A stretch of 64,000 nt of DNA from Deinococcus sp. Leaf326 (GTDB lineage Bacteria; Deinococcota; Deinococci; Deinococcales; Deinococcaceae), in NCBI RefSeq assembly GCF_001424185.1, contig NZ_LMOM01000032.1:292324-356323 (forward strand). The letters are read 5' to 3'. The position numbers were made by a program, and so were the translations under genes. Positions 31,526-42,606 of the stretch are shown here, in pieces. Numbering within the stretch: the stretch's first letter is position 1; each line of letters begins with the position of its first letter. The notes under the pieces are model-generated. The model was not told where the DNA came from, ran no database searches, and saw only the letters and a program-made list of their open reading frames with translations.

Positions 31526-31545
31526 GGTGTTCAGGAGGGAATCCC

Positions 31546-31782
31546 ATGACGACCCTGACCAAGAAGCTGCCCGCGCTGCTCGTGCCCACCCTGCTCTCGC
31601 TGCTGCCCCTGACCCTGCTGCCCTCGGCGGGCGCCGAAGGCTCGCCCTGCACCGGCCCCACGGGCATGAGCTGCACCATGCCCGGTACCTTCAAGATCGT
31701 GATTCCGGCCTGTTACTGCGACACTGGCCGCATCGTCATTCTGCCGCCCGTGACCGTGACACCTGTGGTGCGCGCGCCCTGA
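31546..31782 (+). CDS. Small exported cysteine-containing protein (78 aa)
   Basis: I do not recognise a family. It has a Sec signal peptide (about residues 1-30: KLPALLVPTLLSLLPLTLLPSAGA) followed by about 48 residues with four cysteines (SPCTGPTGMSCTMPG and PACYCDTG) that could form two disulfides, and a hydrophobic, Val/Pro-rich end. A strong AGGAGGG ribosome site lies 7 bases before the ATG. It sits 60 bases after the SARP-type regulator and has its own promoter with tandem repeats, so it is probably that regulator's target. A secreted signal or adhesin-like peptide is possible, but the function is unknown. A terminator follows. Confidence 0.72.
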   Translation: MTTLTKKLPALLVPTLLSLLPLTLLPSAGAEGSPCTGPTGMSCTMPGTFKIVIPACYCDTGRIVILPPVTVTPVVRAP

Positions 31783-31792
31783 TCCCGGAGGG

Positions 31793-31828
31793 CAGCGGCC
31801 CCCGCACCTGACTGGGCGGGGGCCGCTG
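31793..31828. terminator. Bidirectional terminator between the small exported protein and cydB
   Basis: Perfect 13-base stem (31793-31805 with 31816-31828) and a 10-base loop in the 58-base gap between convergent genes. Confidence 0.7.
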
Positions 31829-31840
31829 CTGTTCAGGTAG

Positions 31841-32889
31841 CTAGGCCTCGGTGTCGGGCAGCACGCTCCCCGAGGGTTTGCCCCCGCTCTCGGTCACTCG
31901 CTGCCGGAACACGTAGTAGTTCCACGCCTGATATCCGATGATGAGCGGCAGGAAGATCACGCCGACCCAGGTCAGCAGGCGCAGGGTGTAGGGCTCGGAG
32001 GCGCTGTTCTGCACCGTCAGGGTATAGGCGTCGCCCAGCGTCGAGGGCAGCACGTTGGGCAGCAGGCTCAGGAAGATGGTGGCGGTCGAGGCCACGATGG
32101 TCAGACCCGTAGCGATGAACGCCAGGGCGTCGCGCTTCAGGGTGAGGGCCAGCCAGATCAGGCCCAGGTTCAGGGCCGCCGCCACCGGAAAGATCCACTC
32201 GGCGTATCCGAACGAGTTGAACAGTTCCTCGCGCACGAACCCCACATACACGAACAACAGCACGAGGACCGTCGCCGCCGCCCCAAAGCTCAGCGCGGCG
32301 GCGCGGGCGCGGGTGTACAGTTCGCTGCCCGTCTCCAACCTCAGCAGCAGGAAGGTCGCGCCGTGCAGTACGAACAGGCTCAGGGTCGCCAGGCCGCCAA
32401 GTAGGCTGAACAGGTCGAAGGCGTCCAGCGGCGTGCCCTGAAACCTGGCCCCCGCTCCGATGGGCAGCCCGCGCACCATATTCGTCATGATGACGCCCCA
32501 CAAGAAGGCGGGCAGGGCGTTGCAGATGAACGAAGTCACGTCCCAGAACAGCCGCCAGCGCCGGTGGTCGATCTCTGCGCGGTACTCGAACGCCACCCCG
32601 CGCCCGATGAGAGCGAGCAGGATCAGGGCGAACAGCGGATAGAGCGAGGTCATCAGGGCGCCGTACCACACCGGAAACGCCGCGAAGATGACCCCGGCCG
32701 CCAGGATGATCCACACTTCGTTGGCCGCCCAGAAGGGACCGACCGTGCCGATCATGGCGCGGCGCTCAGCCTCGCGGCGGGCGAGGAAGGGTTGCAGCAG
32801 GCCGACCCCGAAGTCGAAGCCCTCCAGAAAGAAGTAGATGGTGAAGGTCAGGGCCACCACCCCGAACCACAGCGTGGGCAGGTCGATGT

Positions 32890-32893
<4 letters not shown>
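31841..32893 (-). CDS. cydB: Cytochrome bd oxidase subunit II
   Basis: Integral membrane subunit of 350 residues of the cytochrome bd quinol oxidase. The family N-terminus is [32 protein letters not shown], followed by [23 protein letters not shown] and seven more helices. The charged C-terminal tail is short. Its ATG overlaps the cydA stop (ATGA), so A and B are coupled. The enzyme reduces O2 to water with quinol at high oxygen affinity. It is the last gene of the cydDCAB unit and ends at a bidirectional terminator. Confidence 0.95.
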
Positions 32894-34301
<1,408 letters not shown>

Positions 34302-34305
<4 letters not shown>

Positions 34306-35918
34306 AGGGCGCGCCTCTGGGAAAGGGGGGAAGCGGTGGGGGCCAGGGGAAGGGAAGGAGCGGCGGAGCAGAGCTGCCCGTCCCGCAGTTCCAGTACCCG
34401 GCCCGCGAGTGCCAGCGGCGCGGGCCGGTGCGTGACGACGATCAGGGTGCGCCCGGCGGCCTCGCGGTCGAGTACGGCGAGCACCCGAGCCTCGGTCTCG
34501 GGGTCGAGGTGCGCGGTCGGCTCGTCGAGCAGCAGCAGGGGAGCGGGCCGCAGCAGCGCGCGCGCGAGGCTCACGCGGGCGCGCTCGCCGCCGCTCAGCG
34601 CCTGTCCGCCCTCGCCCACCCAGCCGTCCAGCGGCAGGTAGGCCAGGCCGAGGTCGTCCAAGAGGGCCCGGAGCCGCGCGTCGGTGGCCGACGGGTCCCC
34701 CAGGCGTAGGTTCTCGCGCAGGGTGCCGTCCAGCACCGGGGCGTGCTGTTCGTGCAGGCTCAGGGCGCCGCGCCAGGCCTGCGGGTCGAGGGCGCGCAGG
34801 TCCGTTCCGGAAACCAGTACGGCTCCTCCGTCCGGGTCGAGGTCACGGGCGATCAGGCGCAGCAGGGTGGTCTTGCCGCCGCCGCTGGCCCCGGTGATTG
34901 CCACCCGTTCGCCGGCCTGCAGGGTCAGGCACGCGCCTTCCAGCACCGCCCGTTCGCCCCGGCGCAGGGTGACGCGCCGCAGCTCCAGGCAGAGGGGGCC
35001 GGTGGGCACCGGGACGGGCTGGGCCGGGGCTGCGGGCGGAGCGGCCAGGGCCTCGTCGTCGCGGTTCACGGCCAACTCGGCCCGTGCCTGCGCGCCCGGC
35101 ACGGCGGCCAGCCCGGAGAGGGCGTCGAAGGCGGCGGCGGTGCCCAGCACGGCGGCGGCGAGCAGTGGCCCGCTCAGCTCGCCCGCGCCCACCAGCGCCG
35201 CGCCGCGCCACAGCGTGCCCACCAGGGCGGCCGCAAAGGCCACGCCCTGCCCCAGCGCCACGGCCAGCCCCAGCCGCGCGAGGGTCAGCGCCGCGCGTTC
35301 CTGCGCCGCCGCGAGGGCCGCGAGCTGGGGCCGGCGTAGCGCCGCGCCCTCGCCCCCGGCAGCCAGCGTGTCGAGCAGCAGGGTGCCGTGTTCCTGCGTC
35401 AGCGCCATGTCCTGCCGGGCCGCGCGCGCCGCCGGGCCGCGCAGGGCCAGCACCTCCAGGGCCGCGAGCCCCAGCGGCAGGCCCGAGAGCGCCGCCAGTC
35501 CCGCGTCCAGCGTGAGCAGCCAGCCACTCCAGACGGCCAGGGCCGCCGCGAAGGCCACGAGCGGCAGCGTGACCCGCAGGGGCCGGAACTGCCGCGCTTC
35601 CAGATCGGCGCCCGCGCGGGCGAGCAGGTCCCCGCTGCGCTCGCCGGTCAGCCCCCGGCCGGCCGCGGCGAAACGGTCAAACAGCCCGAGGCGCAGGCGC
35701 TCGCCCAGGCGCAGCGCCGCTGCGTGGCCGCGCAGCCGCTCGGCGTATCGCAGGCCCGCGCGCCCCAGCCCCAGCGCCCGCACGCTCGTCGCCAGGACTC
35801 CCAGGCTCAAGAAGACCTCGGGCCGCAGCGCCGCCCTCGAGATGAGCACGCCGGAGGTTGCCGCCAGAAAGACTCCGCACAGGGCCGCCAGTGCCGCGAG
35901 GACCGCCGCGCCCCTCAC
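34302..35918 (-). CDS. cydC: ABC transporter subunit CydC
   Basis: Half of the heterodimeric CydDC exporter required for cytochrome bd maturation. The 538-residue protein has an N-terminal six-helix membrane domain ([39 protein letters not shown]) and a nucleotide-binding domain with Walker [11 protein letters not shown], signature [16 protein letters not shown] and Walker [15 protein letters not shown] start at GTG 35918, which overlaps the cydD stop as GTGA; the open frame beyond (to 36230) is a shadow of the cydD ATPase. Family identity rests on pairing and operon position, since CydC and CydD are alike. Confidence 0.88.
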
Positions 35919-37630
35919 GCGCTCCCCCCATGCAGGGTCAGGACGGGCCAGCCGGCGGGCGGGTCCCGGTGCGTGGCGAGCAGCACCGTGCGGCCCGCGA
36001 GTGCCTGTGCGGCGGCCGCGTACACCCCGGCCTCGCTCGCCGGGTCGAGGTGGGCCGTCACCTCGTCGAGCAGCACCACGTCGGCTCCCGACAGCAGCGC
36101 CCGCGCCAGGGCCAGCCGCGCTGTCTCGCCGCCCGAGAGCCAGGTGCCGCCCTCGCCCAGCGGGGTGTCCAGCCCCTGCGGCAGCCCGCGCGCCAGGGCC
36201 GCGAGACCGGTCGCCTCCAGAGCGGTCCACAGCACCGCGTCGGCCGTATCCGGGCGGCTCAGGCGCAGGTTGTCGCGCAGGCTCGCGGCCAGCAGCCGGG
36301 GGTGCTGCGGCACCAGCGCCACGCGCGCCTGCCAGGCGGCCGCTTCCAGCGTGTCCAGCGCCGCGCCGTTCACCCGGATCTTGCCCTGGTGGGGCCGGTG
36401 CTTGCGCAGGGCCTGGAGCAGGGTGGTCTTGCCGCTGCCGCTGGGTCCCTGCAGCGCGGCGTGGGTGCCCGGAGCCAGCACGGCGTTCAGGGTGCCGGGC
36501 ACCCGCTCACCCAGGTCGGCCCGCGCGCCCGAAAAGGTCAGGGCGGGGACACCGGGGGCTACCGTCGCCGCGCCCTGCGGGGCCGCCCCGCGCGACAGCA
36601 GGGTACGCAGCCGCGCGGCCAGCGGCTCGGCGTCCATCGCGGCGTGACGGTCGGCGCCCAGGGCCCGCAGCGGCCCGAAGAACTCGGGCACGAGCATGAG
36701 CGCGGCCAGCGTCGGCGCGAGCTCGGCCGTGCCCCCGAAGAGCCGCACGCCGATCCAGACCGCGATGACGGCGGTGGACAGGGTCGCGGCGAAATCCATG
36801 ACGAACCCGCTGAGAAAGGCCACGCGCAGCACGCGCATGGTCGTCTCGCGCTGCTGCCGGGCGCTGCGGGCCAACACGTCGCGGTAGGTGGCCGCGCCAC
36901 CGAACGCATGCAGGGTGGGCAGCTCGCGGACCAGGGTCAGCAGCCGCGCCGAGAGCCGGGTCTGCGCAAGCCACTGCCGCTCGGTCGCCGCGCCGGTCGC
37001 CAGCCCCGCTAGGGCCAGCAGCAGCACCGCCAGCGGTCCGGCGATGAGCAGCAGCACGCCGCTGAGCGGATCGAGCCACAGGGTCAGCCCCGCGACCAGC
37101 GCGAAGGCCAGCGCCGAGTGCGCCGCGCCGGGCAGGTAACGCGCGTAGTAGGGCGTCAGGCGCGTCAGTTCGCGGTCGAGGTCGAGCAGGCCGGCCGTGC
37201 CGGTCCCGTCTCCGCCCTCGCCGGCCGCCGGCCCCAGGGCCAGGGCGTGGGCGACGAGTTCGGCGCGCCACTGCCGCACCATCCGCGCGGCGAGCCGGGC
37301 ACCCAGAAATTCGCGCAGGGCGTTGAGGCCCACCCGGCCCAGCAGCAGCGCGCCGACGAGCAGAAGTTCGGAGAGGGCGGGCAGGGCGCGGTCCAGCAGG
37401 CCCGCGGCGACCAGCCGGGCCGTGATCACCCAGGCCGCGCCCGTGCAGGCCAGCGCCGCGGCGCTGAGCAGGGTGCTGAGGGCCAGGGCACGCCGCACGG
37501 GTGCCGAACGCGACAGCCAGCCCAGGGCGCCGCGCGCCGCCGAAGGAGCCGGAGCCGCGGCGAGCGGAGGCGCGGGCCGCGAAGGGGACCGGGAGGAAGC
37601 GGATTCTGGGGGGGAGAGAGGCAGACTCAT
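35915..37630 (-). CDS. cydD: ABC transporter subunit CydD
   Basis: Partner half-transporter of 571 residues. The disordered, Pro/Ser/Ala-rich N-terminus (to about residue 35) is followed by a six-helix domain with the CydD-type loop [37 protein letters not shown] and an ATPase: Walker [11 protein letters not shown], signature [16 protein letters not shown] and Walker [14 protein letters not shown]. CydDC exports heme or thiols such as glutathione or cysteine in known systems. I prefer ATG 37630 with AGGAG 7 bases upstream over ATG 37645. It heads the cyd operon. The order DC-AB differs from the common AB-first arrangement. Confidence 0.88.
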   Translation of the reverse strand: MSLPLSPPESASSRSPSRPAPPLAAAPAPSAARGALGWLSRSAPVRRALALSTLLSAAALACTGAAWVITARLVAAGLLDRALPALSELLLVGALLLGRVGLNALREFLGARLAARMVRQWRAELVAHALALGPAAGEGGDGTGTAGLLDLDRELTRLTPYYARYLPGAAHSALAFALVAGLTLWLDPLSGVLLLIAGPLAVLLLALAGLATGAATERQWLAQTRLSARLLTLVRELPTLHAFGGAATYRDVLARSARQQRETTMRVLRVAFLSGFVMDFAATLSTAVIAVWIGVRLFGGTAELAPTLAALMLVPEFFGPLRALGADRHAAMDAEPLAARLRTLLSRGAAPQGAATVAPGVPALTFSGARADLGERVPGTLNAVLAPGTHAALQGPSGSGKTTLLQALRKHRPHQGKIRVNGAALDTLEAAAWQARVALVPQHPRLLAASLRDNLRLSRPDTADAVLWTALEATGLAALARGLPQGLDTPLGEGGTWLSGGETARLALARALLSGADVVLLDEVTAHLDPASEAGVYAAAAQALAGRTVLLATHRDPPAGWPVLTLHGGSA

Positions 37631-37976
37631 GGATTGCTCCTGCATCTGAAAGCCGCGAGAACGATCGGCCGGAAGGTGAGCTTGCGAAAAACGTCACTTG
37701 CTTTGGGCCGGTCAGGGCCTGGGCACTCGAAGGGTTCTCCGTCTTGCGAACGCTTCTACCCAGAGTCTGCTCCCCGGGGTGGGGGCGGCATGTCCTCTGT
37801 GGCGCAGCTCACGCAGGAATATTTTCGGGGCCGGAAGGGCGGTTCACAGGAAAGCTGGTCAGGCCCTGAAATCATCTAGACAGGTTCAACATCAAACGTG
37901 ACGACTTTCAGGTGACCACCAGAACCGTAAGAATTGCTTCGAAAGCGCTGGAGGCGTGGTCACTAGGCTAGCGGTC
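37631..37976. other. 346-base divergent control region between cydD and the GMC operon
   Basis: Holds no gene I can support. CTTGCGAA occurs twice (37681-37688 and 37743-37750) on the cydD side. GTGACCAC (37912-37919) and GTGGTCAC (37956-37963) form an 8-base inverted repeat that ends at the -10 box of the GMC operon. It must contain promoters for both directions; the cydD promoter is not clear. Confidence 0.5.
37964..37969 (+). promoter_or_regulatory. -10 box of the leaderless leader-peptide transcript
   Basis: TAGGCT, 7 bases before the ATG at 37977, directly joined to the right arm of the GTGACCAC/GTGGTCAC inverted repeat. Binding at that repeat would block the promoter. Confidence 0.45.
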
Positions 37977-38027
37977 ATGTCCACTTTTTCACTTTTTCCC
38001 GGAACAGTGCTGTGGAGTGAGCTGTGA
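37977..38027 (+). CDS. Leader peptide (16 codons) coupled to the dehydrogenase operon
   Basis: A short frame encoding MSTFSLFPGTVLWSEL. It begins 7 bases after a TAGGCT -10 box, so it would be translated leaderlessly. Its TGA overlaps the GTG of the next gene by 4 bases (GTGA), and GGAG inside it (38014-38017) is the ribosome site for that gene. The arrangement suggests that translating the peptide admits ribosomes to the operon. The peptide has no run of a single amino acid, so a classical attenuation role is not obvious. It could also be incidental. Confidence 0.5.
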   Translation: MSTFSLFPGTVLWSEL

Positions 38028-38605
38028 CCTCCACCCAGAATGAACGGGCCGCCGTGCTCGCTCACCTCCACTCGCCCTTCGTGAGTGCCCCGACGCGCCG
38101 CGTGCTGCTCGAACGCCTCGACGCCCGCTATGAGCGCCAGTTCTTCACCGAGGCCGAGTTCGCGCAGCTCCGCTCGCTGGCCGTGCGTCTGCTGCCCCAC
38201 GACCCGGCCGAGATCGATCTCACCGGGACGGTGGACCACCGCCTGCATACGGGCGTCACGGACGGCTGGCGCTACGACGACACGCTGCCCGACGGCGAGG
38301 CCTACCGCGCGCTGATCGCCGCGCTGCCCCACGACTTCGGGTCGCGGCCGGAAGCCGAGCAGGACGGAGCGATTCACGCGCTGCAACGGGCGCAGGCCCA
38401 CGCCTTCGAGGACCTGCTGGCCGAACTGACCGAGGCCTTCATGGCGCACCCCCTGACCCAATACCGCTTCGGCTATGCGGGCTTCGCCGACGTGCCGGGC
38501 TGGCCGGCCGTCACGCCCAACACCCTGGAACCGCGTGAGGCCAATGCGGGCCCTGGGAGTGCCGCGCCGGTGACCGGCTGGGAGGCGAGCCATGCCGCAC
38601 GCTGA
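38024..38605 (+). CDS. Gluconate 2-dehydrogenase subunit 3-like small subunit
   Basis: A 193-residue protein of the gluconate 2-dehydrogenase subunit 3 family, the small partner that assembles with GMC flavoproteins in sugar and glycoside dehydrogenases. It shows the family pattern FFTEAEFAQLRSLAVRLLPHDP, EIDLTGTVDHRL, and a helical C-terminal half ending QYRFGYAGFADVPGWPAVTPN. There is no Tat or Sec signal, whereas many relatives are exported, so this complex may be cytoplasmic. The GTG start at 38024 overlaps the leader peptide stop. Its end overlaps the GMC gene by 14 bases. Confidence 0.85.
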   Translation: MTSTQNERAAVLAHLHSPFVSAPTRRVLLERLDARYERQFFTEAEFAQLRSLAVRLLPHDPAEIDLTGTVDHRLHTGVTDGWRYDDTLPDGEAYRALIAALPHDFGSRPEAEQDGAIHALQRAQAHAFEDLLAELTEAFMAHPLTQYRFGYAGFADVPGWPAVTPNTLEPREANAGPGSAAPVTGWEASHAAR

Positions 38606-40136
38606 GTTGCCCCGTGATCTCGACGTGCTGGTTATCGGTACGGGGGCCGGTGGGTCGCCGCTGCTGGCGCGCCTGGCCTCGGCGGGCCTGAAGGTCGCGG
38701 CCCTTGAGGCCGGCGTGCGCCATCCGCCCGAACAGATCGCCACCGACGAGGTCGCGCAGGCGGGCATCTTCTGGATGGACGAGCGGCTCTCGGCGGGCGG
38801 CGACGCCGTGTCGTTCGGGCGCAACAACAGCGGCCGGGGCGTGGGCGGCAGCACGCTGCACTACACTGCCTACACGCCGCGCGCCCAGGCCGACGACTTC
38901 GCGCTGCACACCGAGTTCGGGCAGGGCGTGGACTGGCCGCTGACCTACGCGGACCTCGAACCCTACTACGACGAGATCGAGCAGTTCATCGGCGTCTCCG
39001 GCCCCGCCGAGTACCCCTGGGGCTCGCCACGTAAGCAGCCCTACCGCCACCCCCCGCTGCCCATGAACGGCGCGGCCCGCCTGATGGAAAAGGCCTGCGC
39101 CGAGATCGGGATGCGGACCTCGCCGGCCGCCAACGCCGCCCTGAGCCGCGCCCAGGAGCAGGAGGGTTACGGCACCCGCCACGTCTGCACCAACCGCGGC
39201 TTTTGCCAGGCGGGCTGCTCGGTGGGGGCCAAGGCCAGCATGGATATCACCTTCCTGGCGCTGGCCGAGGCCCGCGGAGCGACCATCGTGGACGGCGCCT
39301 TCGTCACCGGCCTGACGGTCGAGAACGGCCGCGTGACCGGCGCCGAATTCACGCGCGGCGAGGAAAAAGAGTGGCTCGGGGCGCGTGTGGTCGTGCTGGC
39401 CGCCGGGGCCATCGAGACGCCCCGGATGCTGCTTATGCAGGGCCTGGCCAACAGCAGCGGTCAGGTCGGGCGCAACTTCATGGCGCACGTCGGCGTGCAG
39501 GTCTGGGGACTGGTCGAGGACGACCTGCGCCCCTACAAGGGCATTCCCGGCGGCCTCATCAGCGAGGACACTCACCGCCTGCCGGGCTTGGTCGGCGGCT
39601 ACCTGCTGCAGTCGCTGGGCGTCATGCCCGTGACCTACGCCACGCAGTACGCGCGCGGCACCGGCAAGTGGGGTCCCGAACTCGTGCGTCACCTGAGCCG
39701 CTACAACCATGTCGCGGGCATCAACGTTCTTGGCGAGTGCCTGCCCTATGACCACAACTACCTCGAGCTCTCGGACGAACTCGACGTGCGCGGGCTGCCC
39801 AAGCCGCGCGTGCATTTCACCTTCGGCGACAACGAGCGCCGCATGACCGAGCACGCCGAGGCCCTCATGCGCGACCTGTGGGCCCGTATCGGCGCGCAGG
39901 ACGTGTGGTCACTGCCGCGCGCCGCCCACACCATCGGTACGGCGCGCATGGGCGCCGACCCGGCGACGAGCGTCGTGGACCCCTACGGCCGCGCGCATGA
40001 CCTCGCGGGCCTGCGCATCTGTGACAACTCGACCTTTCCCAGCGCCCTGAGCGTCAATCCCGCCCTGACCCAGATGGCCCTGAGCCTACGCACCGCCGAC
40101 GCGCTGCTGAGCGATTTCAAGGAGCACCGCGCATGA
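38592..40136 (+). CDS. GMC-family flavin oxidoreductase (sugar/glycoside dehydrogenase)
   Basis: A 514-residue FAD-dependent dehydrogenase. The FAD motif VIGTGAGGSPLLARLASAG is near residues 14-32, then RNNSGRGVGGSTLHYTAYTPR. The cysteine-rich segment HVCTNRGFCQAGCSVGAKASMD resembles that of gluconate-2-dehydrogenase and glucoside 3-dehydrogenase large subunits, and the catalytic pair is His (AAHTIGTARMG) and Asn (SVNPALTQMA). With the preceding small subunit it should oxidise a sugar hydroxyl; C3 oxidation of glycosides is a good guess from the neighbours. No cytochrome c subunit is encoded nearby. No signal peptide. The stop overlaps the next start (ATGA). Confidence 0.88.
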   Translation: MPHAELPRDLDVLVIGTGAGGSPLLARLASAGLKVAALEAGVRHPPEQIATDEVAQAGIFWMDERLSAGGDAVSFGRNNSGRGVGGSTLHYTAYTPRAQADDFALHTEFGQGVDWPLTYADLEPYYDEIEQFIGVSGPAEYPWGSPRKQPYRHPPLPMNGAARLMEKACAEIGMRTSPAANAALSRAQEQEGYGTRHVCTNRGFCQAGCSVGAKASMDITFLALAEARGATIVDGAFVTGLTVENGRVTGAEFTRGEEKEWLGARVVVLAAGAIETPRMLLMQGLANSSGQVGRNFMAHVGVQVWGLVEDDLRPYKGIPGGLISEDTHRLPGLVGGYLLQSLGVMPVTYATQYARGTGKWGPELVRHLSRYNHVAGINVLGECLPYDHNYLELSDELDVRGLPKPRVHFTFGDNERRMTEHAEALMRDLWARIGAQDVWSLPRAAHTIGTARMGADPATSVVDPYGRAHDLAGLRICDNSTFPSALSVNPALTQMALSLRTADALLSDFKEHRA

Positions 40137-41236
40137 CCGAATCCAGAGAACAGACCGCCCTGCCGCAGCCCAAGCCCGAGCAGACTGGATACGCCGTGAT
40201 CGGGCTGGGCAAACTGACCCTCGAGGAACTGCTGCCCGCCTTTGCGGTGGGGCGGGCCTCGCGCCTCGCGGCCGTCGTGAGCGGCGACCCCGCCGAGGCC
40301 AGGGCGGCCGCGCTGGCCTACGGTCTGACCGAAGCCGACGCCTACAGCTACGACGACTTCGAGAAACTGGGCGAGCGGGACGACGTGCACGCGGTCTACA
40401 TCGTGTTGCCCAACAGCCTGCACCGCGAATACACTGAACGCGCCGCCAAGATCGGCAAGCACGTGCTGTGTGAAAAGCCCCTGGCGACCAGCGTCGAGGA
40501 CGCCGAGGCGATGGTCAGGGCCTGCAAGGACGCGGGCGTGTTCCTCATGACCGCCTACCGCTGCCAGTACACCCCGCACCACTGGGCCGCGCGCGACGCC
40601 GTGCAGTCCGGGCGCCTCGGGCAGATCAAGCTCATGCACTCGGTGAACGTGCAGGTCGAGCCCAACGAGGGACAGTGGCGCCTGCGGCGTGAGCTGGCGG
40701 GTGGCGGCTCGCTGCCGGACGTGGGGCTGTACTGCGTGAACACGGTGCGCTTCCTGCTGGGTGAGGAACCCTACGAGGTCAGCGGCACCCTGTACTCGAC
40801 ACCGGGAGACGAACGGTTCAGGGAAGTCGAGGAGAGCGTGACGTGGCAGATGCGCTTCCCCAGCGGCGTCGTGGCCCAGTGCGCCTGCTCGTACGGCGCG
40901 GCGACGGCCCGCAGCATTGACGTGTTCGGTACCGAGGGGCGGCTCGCCATCGACCCGGCCTTCGACTATCAGAACCTGCGGCTGACTGTACAGACCGGCC
41001 AGGACGTGACCGAGGTCCGCGTGCCCCCGGAAGACCAGTTCAGACTGGAGACCGACCACTTCTCGCGTCGGATTCAGGAGGGGTGCGCGCCCTACACCCC
41101 CGGCGAGGAAGGATTGCAGGACCAGAAGATCATGGCGGCCATCTACCAGAGTGCCCACGAGGGGGGCCGCCCGGTCGCCCTGGAACGTTTTGAGGGCCGT
41201 GACGTGTTCCGGGGCGCGGCGCCCGAGAGGAGCTGA
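40133..41236 (+). CDS. Gfo/Idh/MocA-family oxidoreductase
   Basis: NAD(P)-dependent oxidoreductase of 367 residues, similar in type to glucose-fructose oxidoreductase. The Rossmann-like start is YAVIGLGKLTLEELLPAF near residues 20-37. EKPLA lies in [13 protein letters not shown], and AYRCQYTPHHWAARDAVQSGRLG carries the usual substrate-site Tyr and Arg region. GGSLPDVGLYCVNTVRFLLGEEP holds the family Asp/His-type segment. It lies between the GMC enzyme and a glycosidase in one operon, so a keto-glycoside intermediate is plausible. Both junctions are tight (ATGA overlap upstream, 5 bases downstream). Confidence 0.88.
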   Translation: MTESREQTALPQPKPEQTGYAVIGLGKLTLEELLPAFAVGRASRLAAVVSGDPAEARAAALAYGLTEADAYSYDDFEKLGERDDVHAVYIVLPNSLHREYTERAAKIGKHVLCEKPLATSVEDAEAMVRACKDAGVFLMTAYRCQYTPHHWAARDAVQSGRLGQIKLMHSVNVQVEPNEGQWRLRRELAGGGSLPDVGLYCVNTVRFLLGEEPYEVSGTLYSTPGDERFREVEESVTWQMRFPSGVVAQCACSYGAATARSIDVFGTEGRLAIDPAFDYQNLRLTVQTGQDVTEVRVPPEDQFRLETDHFSRRIQEGCAPYTPGEEGLQDQKIMAAIYQSAHEGGRPVALERFEGRDVFRGAAPERS

Positions 41237-41241
41237 ATCCC

Positions 41242-42606
41242 ATGCCCAAGGACAATTTCCTGGCGGCGCTGGAGCGCATTGACCCCAGGGTGAAGGGCCG
41301 CAAGGTCTACACCGGCAGCGAGTTCGCCGGGAAGCACGGCTCGCACGGCGAGGGCCAGCCGACCGGTCACCGGGGCAACTTCATGTTCGCTACCGGGATC
41401 GAGTGCTCGTATCCGCTCGTGCGCGGCGGCCCCGGCGGCGACAAGGTGCGGCGCGACCAGATGCGCGAGTGCGGGCACTACGAGCACTGGGAACAGGACT
41501 TCGACCTCGTGCACGGCCTGGGCATCAAGTACCTGCGCTACGGCCTGCCCTATCACCTCGTAAATCCGGCGCCCGGCAAGTACGACTGGGAATTCGCCGA
41601 CGAGGTCATGGGCCGCCTGAAGAAGCTGGGCATCATTCCCATCCTCGACCTGCTGCACTTCGGGCTGCCGGACTGGCTGGGCGACTTCCAGAATCCCGAG
41701 TTCCCGGCCCACTTCGCCGTGTACGCGGGCGAGGTCGCGCGGCGCTACAGCTGGGTGCGCTTCTTCACCCCGGTCAACGAGATCTACGTGACCGCCCGCA
41801 CGAGTGCCCTCGACGGTCTCTGGAACGAGGGGATGAAGAGTCAGCGCGCCTTCATCACGGCGCTCAAACACGCAGCGGCGGCGAGCTGCCTGGCCTGTCA
41901 GGCGGTCGTGCAGCAGCGTCCCGACGCCATCTTCGTCCAGAGTGAGAGTGCGGAGTACCTGCACGACGCCTGCGCCACCCCGCGCGACGACCTGCGGCTG
42001 CACAACAAGCTCAGCTACCTCTCGCTGGACCTGCTGTACGCCAAGCTGCCCGACGCCGAGGTCTACCGGCACGTCCGCGACCACGGCATGACCGACGCCG
42101 AGTTCCAGTGGTTCATGTCCTGCGAGCCGCCGGGCCACCACATCATCGGCAACGACTACTACGGCCGCAACGAGCGCATCGTGCTGCCCGACCGCAGCGA
42201 GGTACTGGCCGAGGACGTGCTTGGCTGGCACGAACTCGCCTGCCGGTTCTACCACCGCTACCACAAGCCTGTGATGCATACCGAGACGAATACCTTCGAC
42301 ACCGAGCGCAACCCGAGCTGGCTATGGAAGCAGTGGATCAACGTGCTGCACCTGCGCCGGGCCGACGTGCCGGTGGTGGGCTTCACGTGGTACTCGCTGA
42401 CCGACCAGATCGACTGGGACACCTCGCTCGCCGAGCTCAACGGGCGCGTGAACGCCGTGGGCCTGTACGACCTCGCCCGCAATCCCCGCCCGGTCGAGGC
42501 CGCCTACCGTCAGGTCCTCGAACAGTTCGGGCAGATCACGCTCGTGCCGCACGGCGAGATGTTCGAGTTCACGACCGAACCGGCCAGCCTGAAGGTGCCG
42601 GTATGA
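41242..42606 (+). CDS. Clan GH-A glycoside hydrolase (family 1-like)
   Basis: A 454-residue TIM-barrel glycosidase. The likely acid/base is E180 in FTPVNEIYV and the likely nucleophile is E348 in MHTETNTF, the standard clan GH-A pair. ATGIECSYPLVRGG near 50-63 and GIKYLRYGLPYHLVNPAPGKYDWEF are early strands. There is no signal peptide, so it acts inside the cell. It is not a classical beta-glucosidase in motif detail (VNEI instead of FNEP), so the specificity is open. A good ribosome site (GAGAGGAG) precedes the ATG. It resembles the N-terminal half of the fusion protein at 50873 in layout (GFEC/GIEC and VNEI). Confidence 0.85.
   Translation: MPKDNFLAALERIDPRVKGRKVYTGSEFAGKHGSHGEGQPTGHRGNFMFATGIECSYPLVRGGPGGDKVRRDQMRECGHYEHWEQDFDLVHGLGIKYLRYGLPYHLVNPAPGKYDWEFADEVMGRLKKLGIIPILDLLHFGLPDWLGDFQNPEFPAHFAVYAGEVARRYSWVRFFTPVNEIYVTARTSALDGLWNEGMKSQRAFITALKHAAAASCLACQAVVQQRPDAIFVQSESAEYLHDACATPRDDLRLHNKLSYLSLDLLYAKLPDAEVYRHVRDHGMTDAEFQWFMSCEPPGHHIIGNDYYGRNERIVLPDRSEVLAEDVLGWHELACRFYHRYHKPVMHTETNTFDTERNPSWLWKQWINVLHLRRADVPVVGFTWYSLTDQIDWDTSLAELNGRVNAVGLYDLARNPRPVEAAYRQVLEQFGQITLVPHGEMFEFTTEPASLKVPV

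Noticed and set aside
35919..36230. N-terminal extension of CydC
   Set aside because: It is antigenic-looking Arg/Gly/Ala-rich sequence inside the cydD ATPase region; the GTGA overlap at 35918 gives a family-length protein.
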